Positions 22,759-31,311 of a DNA stretch of 34,347 nt are shown piece after piece. The notes below the pieces were generated by a model, which made no database searches, was not told where the DNA came from, and was given only the letters and a program-made list of their open reading frames with translations. Each line of letters starts with the position of its first letter. The stretch's first letter is position 1. The stretch is taken from positions 1-34,347 of the forward strand of contig JAISRC010000140.1 in NCBI GenBank assembly GCA_031273845.1, given 5' to 3'. The stretch is from Desulfovibrio sp. (GTDB lineage Bacteria > Desulfobacterota > Desulfovibrionia > Desulfovibrionales > Desulfovibrionaceae). Both the position numbers and the translations under genes were made by a program.

Positions 22759-24072
22759 ATGACAAAACCGGCAGCCCGCATCCTTTTTTGTATCGGTATT
22801 GTTCTGTCCTGCCCCGCCGTCCGCGCCGCCGAGGTCTATACCCTGGAAAAGGCCGTGACTGCGGCTTTGGAGCGCAACTTTACCATCCAGGCCGCCGCCG
22901 AAGGCCGCGAGGCCGCCCGCTCCGGCGTTTCGTCCGCGCGCAGCGCCTTCGGCCCCGTGCTCGGCTCGGGCTATGCCTATGACCGCCGCCAGCACGACCA
23001 GGAAAGCACCGGCCGCGCCGTGGACAGGGAACTCTACACATGGCGCGTCTACCTGAACCAGAACCTTTTCTCCGGCTTCGACACCCTGGCGGACTATCAG
23101 AAGGCCGCCCTGCGGGAAGAAAGCGCGCAGGCCGGGGTGAAACGCGCCCGTCTGGAACTTATTCGGCTGGTACAGACCCATTTCGTCACCTACCTCAAGG
23201 CGCTCGAAGACGCGCGCAGCGCCGCCGACGCCCTGGATCGCCTGCGTTCCCAGATGAATTCCAGCCGGGCTTTCTATGATGTCGGCGTTTCTCCGCGCAT
23301 TGACGTGCTCCAGGCCGAAGTGGACGTATCCACGGCTGAAAGCGCCCTGCTGGTCGCGGAAAACGCCGTGGAAACGCAGAAGGCCAGGCTCAATACCCTG
23401 CTGCGCCTGCCCATTGACGGCGACGCGGTATACAAGGGCACGCTGGAATACATCGACTTCGGCAAAAATCTGGACGAATGTCTGCAAACTGCCTACAAAA
23501 AGCGACCGGATCTGATCATGGCGGAAAAATCCGTCCAGATCGCGGAAAAAGACGTCACCAAGGCGCAAAGCGGCTGGTATCCGCGCATAGACGCTTACGG
23601 CGCGTGGGGCAGCAGGGGCAATACCGGTTCCGTGTCCGGCAGTCCCAACATCAGCAACAGATTCAGCGAATGGACCGTGGGCGTGAGCGCGGAATGGAGG
23701 CTTTTTGAATGGGGCAAAACCTTTTTCGACACCCGGCAGGCGCGGCATGAAAGCTCGCGGCTCAGGTTTGAAGCCGAAAACCTGAAACAGGAAGTCGGTT
23801 TCATGATCAAGGAACGCATGCTGGCCATGAGCGAAGCCGCCAAACGCATCAAGGTCGCCCAGGCGGCCGTGGTGCAGGCGCGGGAGGCATACCGCATGGC
23901 CGACGCCCGATACCGCCGGCAGGTAGGGACCATGACCGACGTGCTCGACGCCCAGGCCAAGCTGTCCCAGGCCGAGGCATCCCTCGCCGGGGCGCGCGCC
24001 GACTACTCCATAGCCCTGACCAACATTTACACCGACATCGGGGAAGAAAACCCCTCCCTGCGTCCCCGATGA
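22759..24072 (+). CDS. TolC-family outer membrane efflux/secretion protein
   Basis: 437 residues. A signal peptide (MTKPAARILFCIGIVLSCPAVRA) is followed by VYTLEKAVTAALERNFTIQ, the usual start of the TolC/OEP fold. Long coiled-coil segments appear in two homologous halves (about 40-215 and 260-420), for example REAYRMADARYRRQVGTMTDVLDAQAKLSQAEASLAGARADYSIA near the end (the family's LDAQ..L motif). It forms a trimeric channel in the outer membrane for type I secretion or efflux. No inner-membrane partner is in the window. The ribosome binding site is AAGG. Its stop overlaps the next ORF's ATG (ATGA). Confidence 0.88.
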   Translation: MTKPAARILFCIGIVLSCPAVRAAEVYTLEKAVTAALERNFTIQAAAEGREAARSGVSSARSAFGPVLGSGYAYDRRQHDQESTGRAVDRELYTWRVYLNQNLFSGFDTLADYQKAALREESAQAGVKRARLELIRLVQTHFVTYLKALEDARSAADALDRLRSQMNSSRAFYDVGVSPRIDVLQAEVDVSTAESALLVAENAVETQKARLNTLLRLPIDGDAVYKGTLEYIDFGKNLDECLQTAYKKRPDLIMAEKSVQIAEKDVTKAQSGWYPRIDAYGAWGSRGNTGSVSGSPNISNRFSEWTVGVSAEWRLFEWGKTFFDTRQARHESSRLRFEAENLKQEVGFMIKERMLAMSEAAKRIKVAQAAVVQAREAYRMADARYRRQVGTMTDVLDAQAKLSQAEASLAGARADYSIALTNIYTDIGEENPSLRPR

Positions 24073-24155
24073 AAGCGCGCGCGATCTCCGGTCCCCAGTC
24101 CCCGATACGGTCCCCGGCGACATGCATGACGGCCGGCACGACGGAGCATGCGGAA

Positions 24156-25574
24156 ATGTCTGAAAACAGTCTTGATGAAAGCGACATTCACACAAAATTG
24201 TCGATCGGCGCAATCGTCTCCTTTGCGCTCACGTCGGCAATATGTTCTTTGATAATTTTCATAATAGTTGCGACAAAAATCAAAAATGAAAATTTGACGA
24301 TGGAGCAGTGTATTCTCGAAAAAAGCACAAAACTGAATGAGGTTATTTCCAGGCTGCTGTCCAGGACGCATATTATTTCCGCCATGATGGAGATTCGCGA
24401 GGATACGTCGGATGATTTCGAACATATGGCCGCTGCGGTAGTTGATGACCCGGCCATCATGAATATTTTTGTCGCCCCGTCCGGAGTCGTTTCCAAAGTC
24501 TATCCCCTGCATGGGAATGAAAACCTGATCGGCTTGAATCTTTTTGAAGAAGGCGCCGTCGCCGGGGAGGCGGTCCGGGCGAAAGAGCAGGACAGGCTCA
24601 CGTTCGGCGGACCCTTTCCCCTGCCGCAGGGCGGGCAGGCTCTGGCGGGCCTGCTGCCGGTCTTTCTCGGCAGACCCGGCAGCGGAAAGGACTTCCGGGG
24701 ACTGCTGGGCATTACTCTGAAATACCCGCAAGCTATGGCCGACGTCGGCCTGGATGAGCTTTCGCTGTATGGCCTCGGCTATGAACTGTGGAGAATCAAT
24801 CCGGATGGCGATGCAAAGCAGATTATTACGGGCGTCGGCGATCATGTATCCCCCTTCGGGCGTTTTGTCGAGAAGCGTGTAAGCATTGTCGACGCGGACT
24901 GGAACCTGCGCATCGGTGTCGCCGGCAAGTGGTATGACGCCCCGGAAATCCGGGCGATGATTCCGGTCGCTTTACTCATAAGTTTTCTGGTTGCTTTTCT
25001 TATGCAAAAAAGATTTGACTTAAAAGCAATGAAAAAATTAAAGCACATGGCCTACATAGACTCGTTGACAGAGGTATTCAACAGACGCTGTTTTATGGAG
25101 TTGGCATCCTTGCGCATTGAGATGCTGAAAAGAACAAAAGAATTCGGATTTTTAATTATATTTGATTTGGACAATTTCAAGAAAATAAATGATACCTATG
25201 GACATCTCGCCGGAGATGAAGTCTTGAGGGTCATTCCCGGCCGAATAAAAATGTGCATTCGCCCTTATGACCTGATGGCGCGCTACGGCGGAGATGAATT
25301 CATAATGTTTATTACATGCGCTGATGCAACGGATATAGCGGATGTCGTGGAGCGTTGCAGACGCAGCATTGCCGGCAAGCCGGTCGAGTTTGAAGACAAA
25401 AATATACCCGTCACCGCAAGTTTCGGCGTTGCTGCGTTTTCCCCGGACCTGGATCTCAAAACGGCAATGAAATTTGCGGACGAAGCGCTTTACGGCGCAA
25501 AGAAAAAGGGACGCAACATATGCGATATGCATGGTAATTGCGAATTGCTGCCGCTTTATTCCGGGCACGGCTGA
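24156..25574 (+). CDS. Membrane diguanylate cyclase with extracytoplasmic sensor
   Basis: 472 residues from ATG 24156, or 501 from ATG 24069, which overlaps the tolC stop. A membrane segment (SFALTSAICSLIIFIIVATKI) is followed by a periplasmic sensor region of about 220 residues, probably of the Cache/CHASE kind. A second segment (MIPVALLISFLVAFLMQ) leads to a GGDEF domain with DSLTEVFNRRCF, FDLDNFKKINDTYGHLAGDEVL and an intact RYGGDEF site. It should make c-di-GMP. An RxxD inhibitory site is not evident. The coding sequence is visibly more AT-rich than its neighbours from about 24160 on. It is the last gene before a strong terminator. Confidence 0.88.
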   Translation: MSENSLDESDIHTKLSIGAIVSFALTSAICSLIIFIIVATKIKNENLTMEQCILEKSTKLNEVISRLLSRTHIISAMMEIREDTSDDFEHMAAAVVDDPAIMNIFVAPSGVVSKVYPLHGNENLIGLNLFEEGAVAGEAVRAKEQDRLTFGGPFPLPQGGQALAGLLPVFLGRPGSGKDFRGLLGITLKYPQAMADVGLDELSLYGLGYELWRINPDGDAKQIITGVGDHVSPFGRFVEKRVSIVDADWNLRIGVAGKWYDAPEIRAMIPVALLISFLVAFLMQKRFDLKAMKKLKHMAYIDSLTEVFNRRCFMELASLRIEMLKRTKEFGFLIIFDLDNFKKINDTYGHLAGDEVLRVIPGRIKMCIRPYDLMARYGGDEFIMFITCADATDIADVVERCRRSIAGKPVEFEDKNIPVTASFGVAAFSPDLDLKTAMKFADEALYGAKKKGRNICDMHGNCELLPLYSGHG

Positions 25575-25580
25575 GGCCGT

Positions 25581-25746
25581 CTGATTTGGAGACGCCTCCT
25601 CCGGCGCTTAACGTCGAAACGCGGGTTCGCCTCGGGGCGGGTGGCGGCGCTGTTTCTGCGGGCCGCATCCTTAAGCCGGAAAGACCGGCTTAAGGTTTTT
25701 GCTCGCGCTTTCGTCGCCTGAGCATTTTCAACTTTGAAATGCTCCA
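25581..25746 (+). repeat. Hairpin repeat family, copy R9 (full, with terminator inside)
   Basis: TCTGATTTGGAGACGCCTCC, a CGAAACGCGGGTTCG hairpin, a strong terminator hairpin, and GCATTTTCAACTTTGAAATGCTC. It has the same order as R3 but holds an extra stem-loop with a T tract. Confidence 0.7.
25669..25700 (+). terminator. Rho-independent terminator after the GGDEF gene
   Basis: A perfect 11-bp stem, CCTTAAGCCGG-AAAGA-CCGGCTTAAGG, followed by TTTTT. It lies about 95 bp after the GGDEF stop, inside repeat R9, and should stop transcription before the HD-GYP gene. Confidence 0.92.
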
Positions 25747-25760
25747 ATTCCAAATTAAAA

Positions 25761-26366
25761 ATGATGGGCGATTTGGTGGAATACAGGGATTACGCTACCG
25801 GCGGCCATATTTCACGTACCACCAGGCTTCTTTCCATACTTACGGACAACCTGCCGCTCGGCAGCATTTATGCCGAAAGCGTTGCGCTGTGGGACACGGC
25901 CATGTTCCTGCAGTCTTCTCAACTGCACGACATCGGGAAAATCAGCATCCCGGACGTGATCCTGCTCAAGCCCGGTCCTTTGAGCGCCGATGAACGCGAA
26001 AAAATGAAAACACATGCGGATGTCGGGGCGCACATGATCGCCCAGTTGCAGGAACAAGTTGAGGGCAGCGATTTTCTGGAGCATGCCAAGATTATGGCGG
26101 GCACCCACCACGAGCGTTGGGACGGCGGCGGTTATCCTCTGGGATTGAAAAAAGAGGAGATTCCCCTGCAGGGACGCATGATGGCTTTTGCCGACGTCTA
26201 CGATGCCCTGATTTCAAAGCGCCCATACAAAGAACCGTACAGCAGCGAACAGGCTCTGGACATTATCAGGCGGGAGAGAGGCAGACAGTTCGACCCGGAA
26301 CTCACGGACATATTCCTCAAAGCCATGGAAAATTTTGAGCCGGGGCAGGATCGACAGGTAGCGTAA
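25761..26366 (+). CDS. HD-GYP domain protein, probably N-terminally truncated
   Basis: 201 residues, almost only an HD-GYP domain, the type that degrades c-di-GMP. Visible are the start MGDLVEYRDYATGGHISRT, LHDIGKISIPD (HD pair), THHERWDGGGYP (HHExxDGxGYP) and DVYDALISKRPYK. In most relatives a receiver domain precedes this exact segment; here the ORF begins at the domain edge, right after repeat R9. No ribosome binding site is visible before ATG 25761 or 25764; an ATG at 25734 lies in the repeat. The upstream GGDEF gene is in the same reading frame, so a former GGDEF-HD-GYP gene split by the repeat is also possible. Expression is uncertain because of the terminator upstream. Confidence 0.75.
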   Translation: MMGDLVEYRDYATGGHISRTTRLLSILTDNLPLGSIYAESVALWDTAMFLQSSQLHDIGKISIPDVILLKPGPLSADEREKMKTHADVGAHMIAQLQEQVEGSDFLEHAKIMAGTHHERWDGGGYPLGLKKEEIPLQGRMMAFADVYDALISKRPYKEPYSSEQALDIIRRERGRQFDPELTDIFLKAMENFEPGQDRQVA

Positions 26367-26393
26367 TATGCTGTAAAAACAGGTATATTTTTG

Positions 26394-27635
26394 ATGAACG
26401 CAACGCATCCCGATTTTCTGTTGCAAAACTACCGTTTTGATCTTCCCAAAGATCGTATCGCCCAGGTTCCGGCACCGCATCGGTCCGATTCGCGCCTGCT
26501 GGTGCTGGACCGTCGCGGCGCAACGCTTGAAGATTGCCGCTTTGCCGACCTTGCGAAGTATCTGCCGGCAAACTGTCTGCTTGTCGCCAACAACTCCAGA
26601 GTGGTTCCGGCGCGCCTTTTCGGCCGCAGGCCGAATGGGGGAATCCTGGAAATGCTGCTGCTCACCCCTCTGCCGATGCTTGGAGCCGCCGCCGCCCTTC
26701 CGGGCGAACATGCGGCCGAGGCGGACGTCCTCATGCGCCCGGCAGCGAAACTGCGCCCCGGCGACAGATGCGCCTTCGCCCCCGAACTTGAGGCCGTGAT
26801 TCTGGAACGCGGTCCCTCCGGCCGCTGCCGGGTCAGGCTGTTCTGGAACGGCACCTTGCCCGACATTCTTGAACGCCGGGGCTGTCTGCCCCTGCCTCCG
26901 TATATCCGCCGCCCCCGGCCCGCGGCGCGGGGAGCGGCCGTCAATGCGGCCGCTGTAGATGAAAACACATTGCGGCGGATGGACGCGGAGCGCTACCAGA
27001 CGGTCTACGCCAGGAAGGACAAAGCCGGGTCAGCCGCAGCGCCCACCGCGGGATTGCATTTTACGACCGAACTGCGCGAGCGCATACAAGCCTCCGGCCG
27101 GGAATGGGCGGAACTGACCCTGTATGTCGGCTACGGCACCTTCAATCCCGTCCGCTGCCGGGATATTCGGGAGCACACAATGCACCCCGAGCAGGCGGAA
27201 ATTCCGGCCGGCACGGCAAGCGCACTGCAGGCGGCCGCCGCGGCGGGTAGACCCGTCGTCGCCGTGGGAACCACGTCGGCCCGCGTTCTGGAAGCAGTAT
27301 TCGCCGCCCAGAATCCCGAAGCGGATCCGGCGCCTGGAAACCCGCCCGGCCCGCAAAATCCGGCAACATACGCCGATATTCGCGCCGAACGGTTGCGCGC
27401 AAAACAGAAGGCCGTTTTCAGACCCTTTGCCGGGGACGTAAATATTTTCATCCATCCAGGCAAGAACTTTCATGTCGTTGACGGGCTGATCACCAATTTT
27501 CATCTGCCTGAATCCACTCTGCTGCTCCTGGTTTCAGCCATGGCGGGGCGAGAACGCATCCTCGCGGCATACAGGGAGGCCCTGGCACGCGGTTTCAATT
27601 TTTTCTCGTACGGCGATGCCATGCTGATTTTGTGA
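26394..27635 (+). CDS. queA: S-adenosylmethionine:tRNA ribosyltransferase-isomerase (QueA)
   Basis: 413 residues. QueA transfers the ribosyl part of SAM to preQ1 in tRNA to make epoxyqueuosine. Visible are YRFDLPKDRIAQVP near the start, SRLLVLDR, VANNSRVVPARLFG, TAGLHFT, YVGYGTFNPV, VVAVGTTSARVLEA and DGLITNFHLPESTLLLLVSAMAG near the end. It is longer than the usual 340-360 residues because of Pro/Ala-rich inserts, e.g. about 118-124 and near 305-315 (APGNPPGPQNP). The ATG at 26394 follows a weak AGG site 27 bp after the HD-GYP stop. The TTG at 26391 is not needed. Confidence 0.93.
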   Translation: MNATHPDFLLQNYRFDLPKDRIAQVPAPHRSDSRLLVLDRRGATLEDCRFADLAKYLPANCLLVANNSRVVPARLFGRRPNGGILEMLLLTPLPMLGAAAALPGEHAAEADVLMRPAAKLRPGDRCAFAPELEAVILERGPSGRCRVRLFWNGTLPDILERRGCLPLPPYIRRPRPAARGAAVNAAAVDENTLRRMDAERYQTVYARKDKAGSAAAPTAGLHFTTELRERIQASGREWAELTLYVGYGTFNPVRCRDIREHTMHPEQAEIPAGTASALQAAAAAGRPVVAVGTTSARVLEAVFAAQNPEADPAPGNPPGPQNPATYADIRAERLRAKQKAVFRPFAGDVNIFIHPGKNFHVVDGLITNFHLPESTLLLLVSAMAGRERILAAYREALARGFNFFSYGDAMLIL

Positions 27636-27821
27636 GGCAATGCCCATACTGAATTATTCCAGCTCAAAAAATTATATGAAAAGCTCAATGAGGTCGAACG
27701 GCTGTTCAGGAGATTGAAAGGGTTCAGGCGTGCTTTTACCCGCTATGACAAGCTTGATGTCATGTTTATGGGATTCATGGTTTTTGCCTTGATTGTAGAG
27801 AATCTCAGAAGGATTGTATAG
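27636..27821 (+). pseudogene. C-terminal remnant of an IS5-type transposase
   Basis: Directly after the queA stop and in the same frame, the sequence reads ...KKLYEKLNEVERLFRRLKG, then FRRAFTRYDKLDVMFMGFMV, and ends with a TAG after RRIV. This is the usual C-terminus of IS5/IS4-like DDE transposases (VERLFxRLKxFRRxxTRxxKL), where the E of VER is the last catalytic residue. About 60 codons remain, without start or 5' part. A GTGTCAACGGGCC end and CTAA follow, consistent with an IS5-type terminus and target. It is a dead fragment fused next to queA. Confidence 0.72.
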
Positions 27822-28010
27822 ATAGTGTCAACGGGCCCTAATCTTTTGCCCAAGGCAATCGCATGAAGTGGACAACAAACTGAAATATCAAGATAATTTT
27901 TTGAGGCCTTGATTTAAAAAACTTATTATTTCAAGGCGTTATCGTTTTTCATTCGATTGCCCTGATCTTTTGCCGCGCGCGGCGCTGAAAATGTTCGCCG
28001 ACTTCGGCAG
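27822..28010. other. Gene-free, AT-rich stretch after the transposase remnant
   Basis: It has no ORF. It contains the possible IS end (GTGTCAACGGGCC) and, from 27851, a MITE-like element between ATCTTTTGCC direct repeats. Its base composition differs clearly from the GC-rich genes on both sides. Confidence 0.6.
27841..27974. mobile_element. MITE-like element with terminal inverted repeats and flanking direct repeats
   Basis: A 114-bp core (27851-27964) starts CAAGGCAATCG and ends CGATTGCCCTG, an 11-bp inverted pair with one mismatch. The 10-bp sequence ATCTTTTGCC stands directly on both sides (27841-27850 and 27965-27974). The core is AT-rich, non-coding and able to form a long hairpin only at its ends. 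Confidence 0.6.
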
Positions 28011-29411
28011 CTACCAGAATTCTCTGCGCTCCTTGTACTTTTTATCGAAAGATTCCAGGGATTGCTTGTCTTTGGCGGCGGAAGCCAACGCTCTGGCTTT
28101 GTCGTAAAAACGCAGCACCTTGCCTTTGTCGTTGGCGTACAAGGCGCTGTAAGCCATGTACAGGTTGGCCTCGAACATTTTCCTTTCCGCCCCGTACATA
28201 CGCGCCAGCATCTCATGCACCTCCGGGTCTTCCGGTTCCTTGCGCAGGACGCGTCGGGCGTAGTCGAGGGCTTCGCCTGTCCTGCCCGCGTCCTCCAGAT
28301 CCCTGGCGCGGTAATAGAGGGCGTGGGTGTCCTCGGGGTTCATTTCGACGGCCCGCCGGAGCAGTTTCGACCCCAAGCCCTTGTTGCCCTTGAGATAGTG
28401 AAAGGCACCCGCTTCACGCACGATCAGCTCGTCGTTCGGAGAACAGGTCAGGGCGGAATCGAAATAGTCGGCGGCTTCCTTGACCCGGTTGCGCCGGGAA
28501 CAGAGTATCCCCATACCCGTAAGGGCCATGCAGCGGGTTTTGCCCTGCATCTGCGCGGCAAAGGCTCCGGCCGAGGGGTCAGGGTCGCCGTATCTGGCCC
28601 GCACCAAAGCCTGCACGCGCAGGAAGCGCGTATCGTCCCCGGCGCGCGGGGCGGGAAGGCGCGACACGCGTATGCCCATATCCTTGACCCGCTCCGTCAG
28701 GGCCGGGTGGGTGGACAGGTAGGTCGGAACCTCGCTGCCCAGGAGCCACTGCCTGCGGCTCAATATGCGGAAGGCCCCGACCATGCCGCCGGGATCGTAG
28801 CCCGCGCCGGCCAGATAGTTCATGCCTACCTGATCGGCTTCGCGCTCGTCGGCGCGGCTGTAGTTGAGCATGGCCGCCTGCCCCGCCGCCATGGACCCGG
28901 CTACGGTCGCGGAAGCGGCTGAACCGCCCATAAGTGCCCCGGCCAGCATCCCGAGTACGGAAAGCACGGAAACGATCTGACTGTTCTCAATGCGCGAGGC
29001 TATATGCCGCTGGGTGACGTGCGCCATTTCATGGGCCAGTACTCCCGCGACCTCCGCCTCATGATCCATGGCCAGAATCAGGCCGGTATGCACGAAAATG
29101 TAGCCGCCGGGACAGGCGAAGGCGTTGACGGCGTTATGCCGGATCACGCTCACGGAGAACGGGAAGGGCTGTTTGGGCATGGCCCGCGTCAGACGGTCGA
29201 CAATACTTTTTACATAGCCCGTGATTTCCGCATCCTGCACCAGAGGCATGCGGGAACGGATGAGGATGTTGAATTTTTCCCCCAGTTCTTTTTCGTCTTT
29301 CAGCGTGAACGATCCCCAGGCCTCCGCCCGGAAAGGAAAGACGGCGAGGTTCAGGAGCAGAGCCGGCAACAGGAGGATGCTGGGGAACTTTACCTTCACA
29401 ACACATCCCAC
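28011..29411 (-). CDS. M48-family metalloprotease with TPR repeats (BepA-like)
   Basis: 466 residues with an N-terminal signal peptide (FPSILLLPALLLNLAVFPFRAEA). The peptidase domain carries HEMAH (HEXXH, about 127-131) and the downstream third-ligand segment RADEREADQVG (about 188). The C-terminal half from about residue 290 consists of tetratricopeptide-like helices (ALTGMGILCSRRNRVKEAADYFDSAL and following). BepA/YfgC members act in the periplasm on outer membrane protein assembly, including LptD and BAM clients. The start may be GTG 29411 or GTG 29399, the latter overlapping the cysS stop (GTGA). It belongs to the minus-strand group rpiB-cysS-M48. Confidence 0.87.
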   Translation of the reverse strand: MGCVVKVKFPSILLLPALLLNLAVFPFRAEAWGSFTLKDEKELGEKFNILIRSRMPLVQDAEITGYVKSIVDRLTRAMPKQPFPFSVSVIRHNAVNAFACPGGYIFVHTGLILAMDHEAEVAGVLAHEMAHVTQRHIASRIENSQIVSVLSVLGMLAGALMGGSAASATVAGSMAAGQAAMLNYSRADEREADQVGMNYLAGAGYDPGGMVGAFRILSRRQWLLGSEVPTYLSTHPALTERVKDMGIRVSRLPAPRAGDDTRFLRVQALVRARYGDPDPSAGAFAAQMQGKTRCMALTGMGILCSRRNRVKEAADYFDSALTCSPNDELIVREAGAFHYLKGNKGLGSKLLRRAVEMNPEDTHALYYRARDLEDAGRTGEALDYARRVLRKEPEDPEVHEMLARMYGAERKMFEANLYMAYSALYANDKGKVLRFYDKARALASAAKDKQSLESFDKKYKERREFW

Positions 29412-30853
29412 TCCGAACCCTGCGCCGAGTCGCGTACTGCGACGCCCATATCGGCGAGGGCGGCGCGCAGCCGGTCGGCGGCCGGGAAATCCTTGCGCGC
29501 TCTGGCTTCAGTGCGTTCCCGCAGCAATGTTTCCATGTGCGCGACGTCTATGTTTCCGCGTACGGCGCGCAGCTTTTTCAATTCGTCAAGGAATTGCCGG
29601 GGCGGCAGGAGAAAAATGCCGAAGACTGCCTGCCAGGCCGGGAGCAGAGCGGATATGCGGGCTATGAGTCCCCGCGCGCCGGCGTTTTTGCGCAGCGTCC
29701 TGTCGTCCATGATGCGCTGGGCCAGATGCAGAAGGCTGTTGATATGGCCAAGCGCGGCGGCGGTGTTCAGATCGTCGTCAAGAGCCGCTTCCCAGGCGGC
29801 GGCAAAGCGCTCGAATTCCCCGGCCATATCCTCGGGCGCTTTGCCGCCTCCGGCCATGGGACCGGCCTGCGCCTGCTCCATCAAGTCCAAGGTTTCGTAG
29901 ATGCGCCGAAGGTTTTTTTCCGCCTCGGTCAGCGCCTCCGCCGAAAAATCCATGGGACTCCGGTAATGGCGCGTGAGCAGGAAAAAGCGCAGGACCTCGG
30001 GCGGACAATCCTTCAGAATCTCCCGAATCATCTTGAAATTGTTCAGAGATTTCGACATTTTTTGCGAGTCCACGCGTACCAGACCGTTGTGTACCCAGAA
30101 GCGTGCGAACTCATGGCCCGAGGCCGCCTCGCTTTGGGCGATCTCGTTCTCATGGTGGGGGAAGATCAGATCCTGACCGCCCCCGTGTATATCCAAAGGC
30201 AAAGGGAGCTCCTTGGCGCTCATGGCCGAACACTCGATATGCCAGCCGGGGCGGCCGGGACCCCAGGGGCTGTCCCATGCCGGTTCGCCCGGTTTGGCGC
30301 TCTTCCAGAGGGCAAAATCCAGGGGGTCTTCCTTTTCTTCACCCGGCGTAACCCTGGCCCCGGCGCGCAACTCGTTCGGGTCGCGTCCGGAGAGTTTGCC
30401 GTAAGCGGCAAAGGAGCGCACACGGAAATACACGTCCCCGCCGGGCGCGGCATAGGCGTATCCCTTGTCAGTCAGGGTCCGGCAGAGTTGCGTCATTTCG
30501 TTTATGTAGCGTGTGGCTCTCGGCTCCACATCCGGCCGGCGCACATTCAGTCGATCCATATCCTCGTGAAAGGCCCGGATAAAACGCTCCGCCACCTCCT
30601 CGCTCGTGATGCCTTCCTCGGTGGCCTTGTTGATGATTTTGTCGTCCACATCCGTGAAATTGCGAACGTAGGTCACGTCCAGCCCGGTCTGTTCAAGCCT
30701 GCGGACCAGGACATCAAAGACCACGGCCGAGCGGGCGTGGCCTATATGGCAGTAATCATAGGCTGTTATGCCGCAGGCATAGACGGCGGCCCTGCCCGGC
30801 CGCACCGGGACGAAATCTTCTTTTTTACGGGACAAGGCATTGTAGAGCTGCAT
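29396..30853 (-). CDS. cysS: Cysteinyl-tRNA synthetase
   Basis: 485 residues of the class I synthetase charging tRNA-Cys. Visible are YACGITAYDYCHIGHAR near residue 26 (zinc-ligand cysteine plus HIGH), YVRNFTDVDDKIINKA, GRPGWHIECSAMS (zinc site), HGGGQDLIFPHHENEIAQSE and KMSKSLNNF (KMSKS loop). The C-terminal helical part is complete. The ATG at 30853 (MQLYNALSRKK) begins 5 bp after the rpiB stop, with GAGG nearby. The 559-residue ORF extends through rpiB in another frame and is not real. Confidence 0.96.
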   Translation of the reverse strand: MQLYNALSRKKEDFVPVRPGRAAVYACGITAYDYCHIGHARSAVVFDVLVRRLEQTGLDVTYVRNFTDVDDKIINKATEEGITSEEVAERFIRAFHEDMDRLNVRRPDVEPRATRYINEMTQLCRTLTDKGYAYAAPGGDVYFRVRSFAAYGKLSGRDPNELRAGARVTPGEEKEDPLDFALWKSAKPGEPAWDSPWGPGRPGWHIECSAMSAKELPLPLDIHGGGQDLIFPHHENEIAQSEAASGHEFARFWVHNGLVRVDSQKMSKSLNNFKMIREILKDCPPEVLRFFLLTRHYRSPMDFSAEALTEAEKNLRRIYETLDLMEQAQAGPMAGGGKAPEDMAGEFERFAAAWEAALDDDLNTAAALGHINSLLHLAQRIMDDRTLRKNAGARGLIARISALLPAWQAVFGIFLLPPRQFLDELKKLRAVRGNIDVAHMETLLRERTEARARKDFPAADRLRAALADMGVAVRDSAQGSEWDVL

Positions 30854-30858
30854 AGGCT

Positions 30859-31293
30859 TCAGACCTCTATGAGCGCGACGCGGCGGGCATGTCTGCCGCC
30901 TTCGAATTCCGTGCGCAGAAAAATGTCCGCCAGATCTCCCGCCAGGGGCGGAGCGGTAACGCGCGCGGCCAGACAGAGGATATTGGCGTTGTTGTGGGCA
31001 CGGCAGGCGCGTGCCGTAAATTCGTCGGTACAGAGTGCGGCGCGGATGCCTTTGTGCCGGTTGGCGGCCATACACATGCCTACGCCCGTGCCGCAGATCA
31101 GAATGCCTCTGCCGCCTTCCGCCGATACCCGCGCGCAGAGTTTATGCGCGAATACCGGATAATCGCAGCTTTCCGCCGACTCCGGGCCGAGGTCCTCCAT
31201 CCGCAATCCCTGCGCGGACAGGCCGGCGCACAGGTATTCCTTCAGGGCGAAGCCGGCATGGTCGGAGGCGATGAAAACAGTGTCGTGATCCAT
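30859..31293 (-). CDS. rpiB: Ribose-5-phosphate isomerase B
   Basis: 144 residues of the RpiB/LacAB family, interconverting ribose 5-phosphate and ribulose 5-phosphate. Visible are FIASDHAGFALKEYL at the N-terminus, the ICGTGVGMCMAANRHKGIRAAL loop with the active-site region, and the AHNNANILCLAARV segment. In place of the usual catalytic cysteine, the loop shows ICGTGVGM with C at the conserved spot, so activity is expected. The ribosome binding site is GAGGA. It is followed by cysS at 5 bp, suggesting cotranscription. Confidence 0.93.
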   Translation of the reverse strand: MDHDTVFIASDHAGFALKEYLCAGLSAQGLRMEDLGPESAESCDYPVFAHKLCARVSAEGGRGILICGTGVGMCMAANRHKGIRAALCTDEFTARACRAHNNANILCLAARVTAPPLAGDLADIFLRTEFEGGRHARRVALIEV

Positions 31294-31311
31294 GAACGCG
31301 TCCTCAGCGGG

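Noticed and set aside
29537-31162. 541-residue plus-strand ORF over cysS
   Set aside because: An antisense shadow of cysS in GC-rich sequence, with no motif or ribosome binding site. The same holds for 22492-24213 (minus), 30889-32295 (plus), 2062-3291 (plus), 3295-4491 (plus), 19664-20701 (minus) and 14364-15494 (minus).
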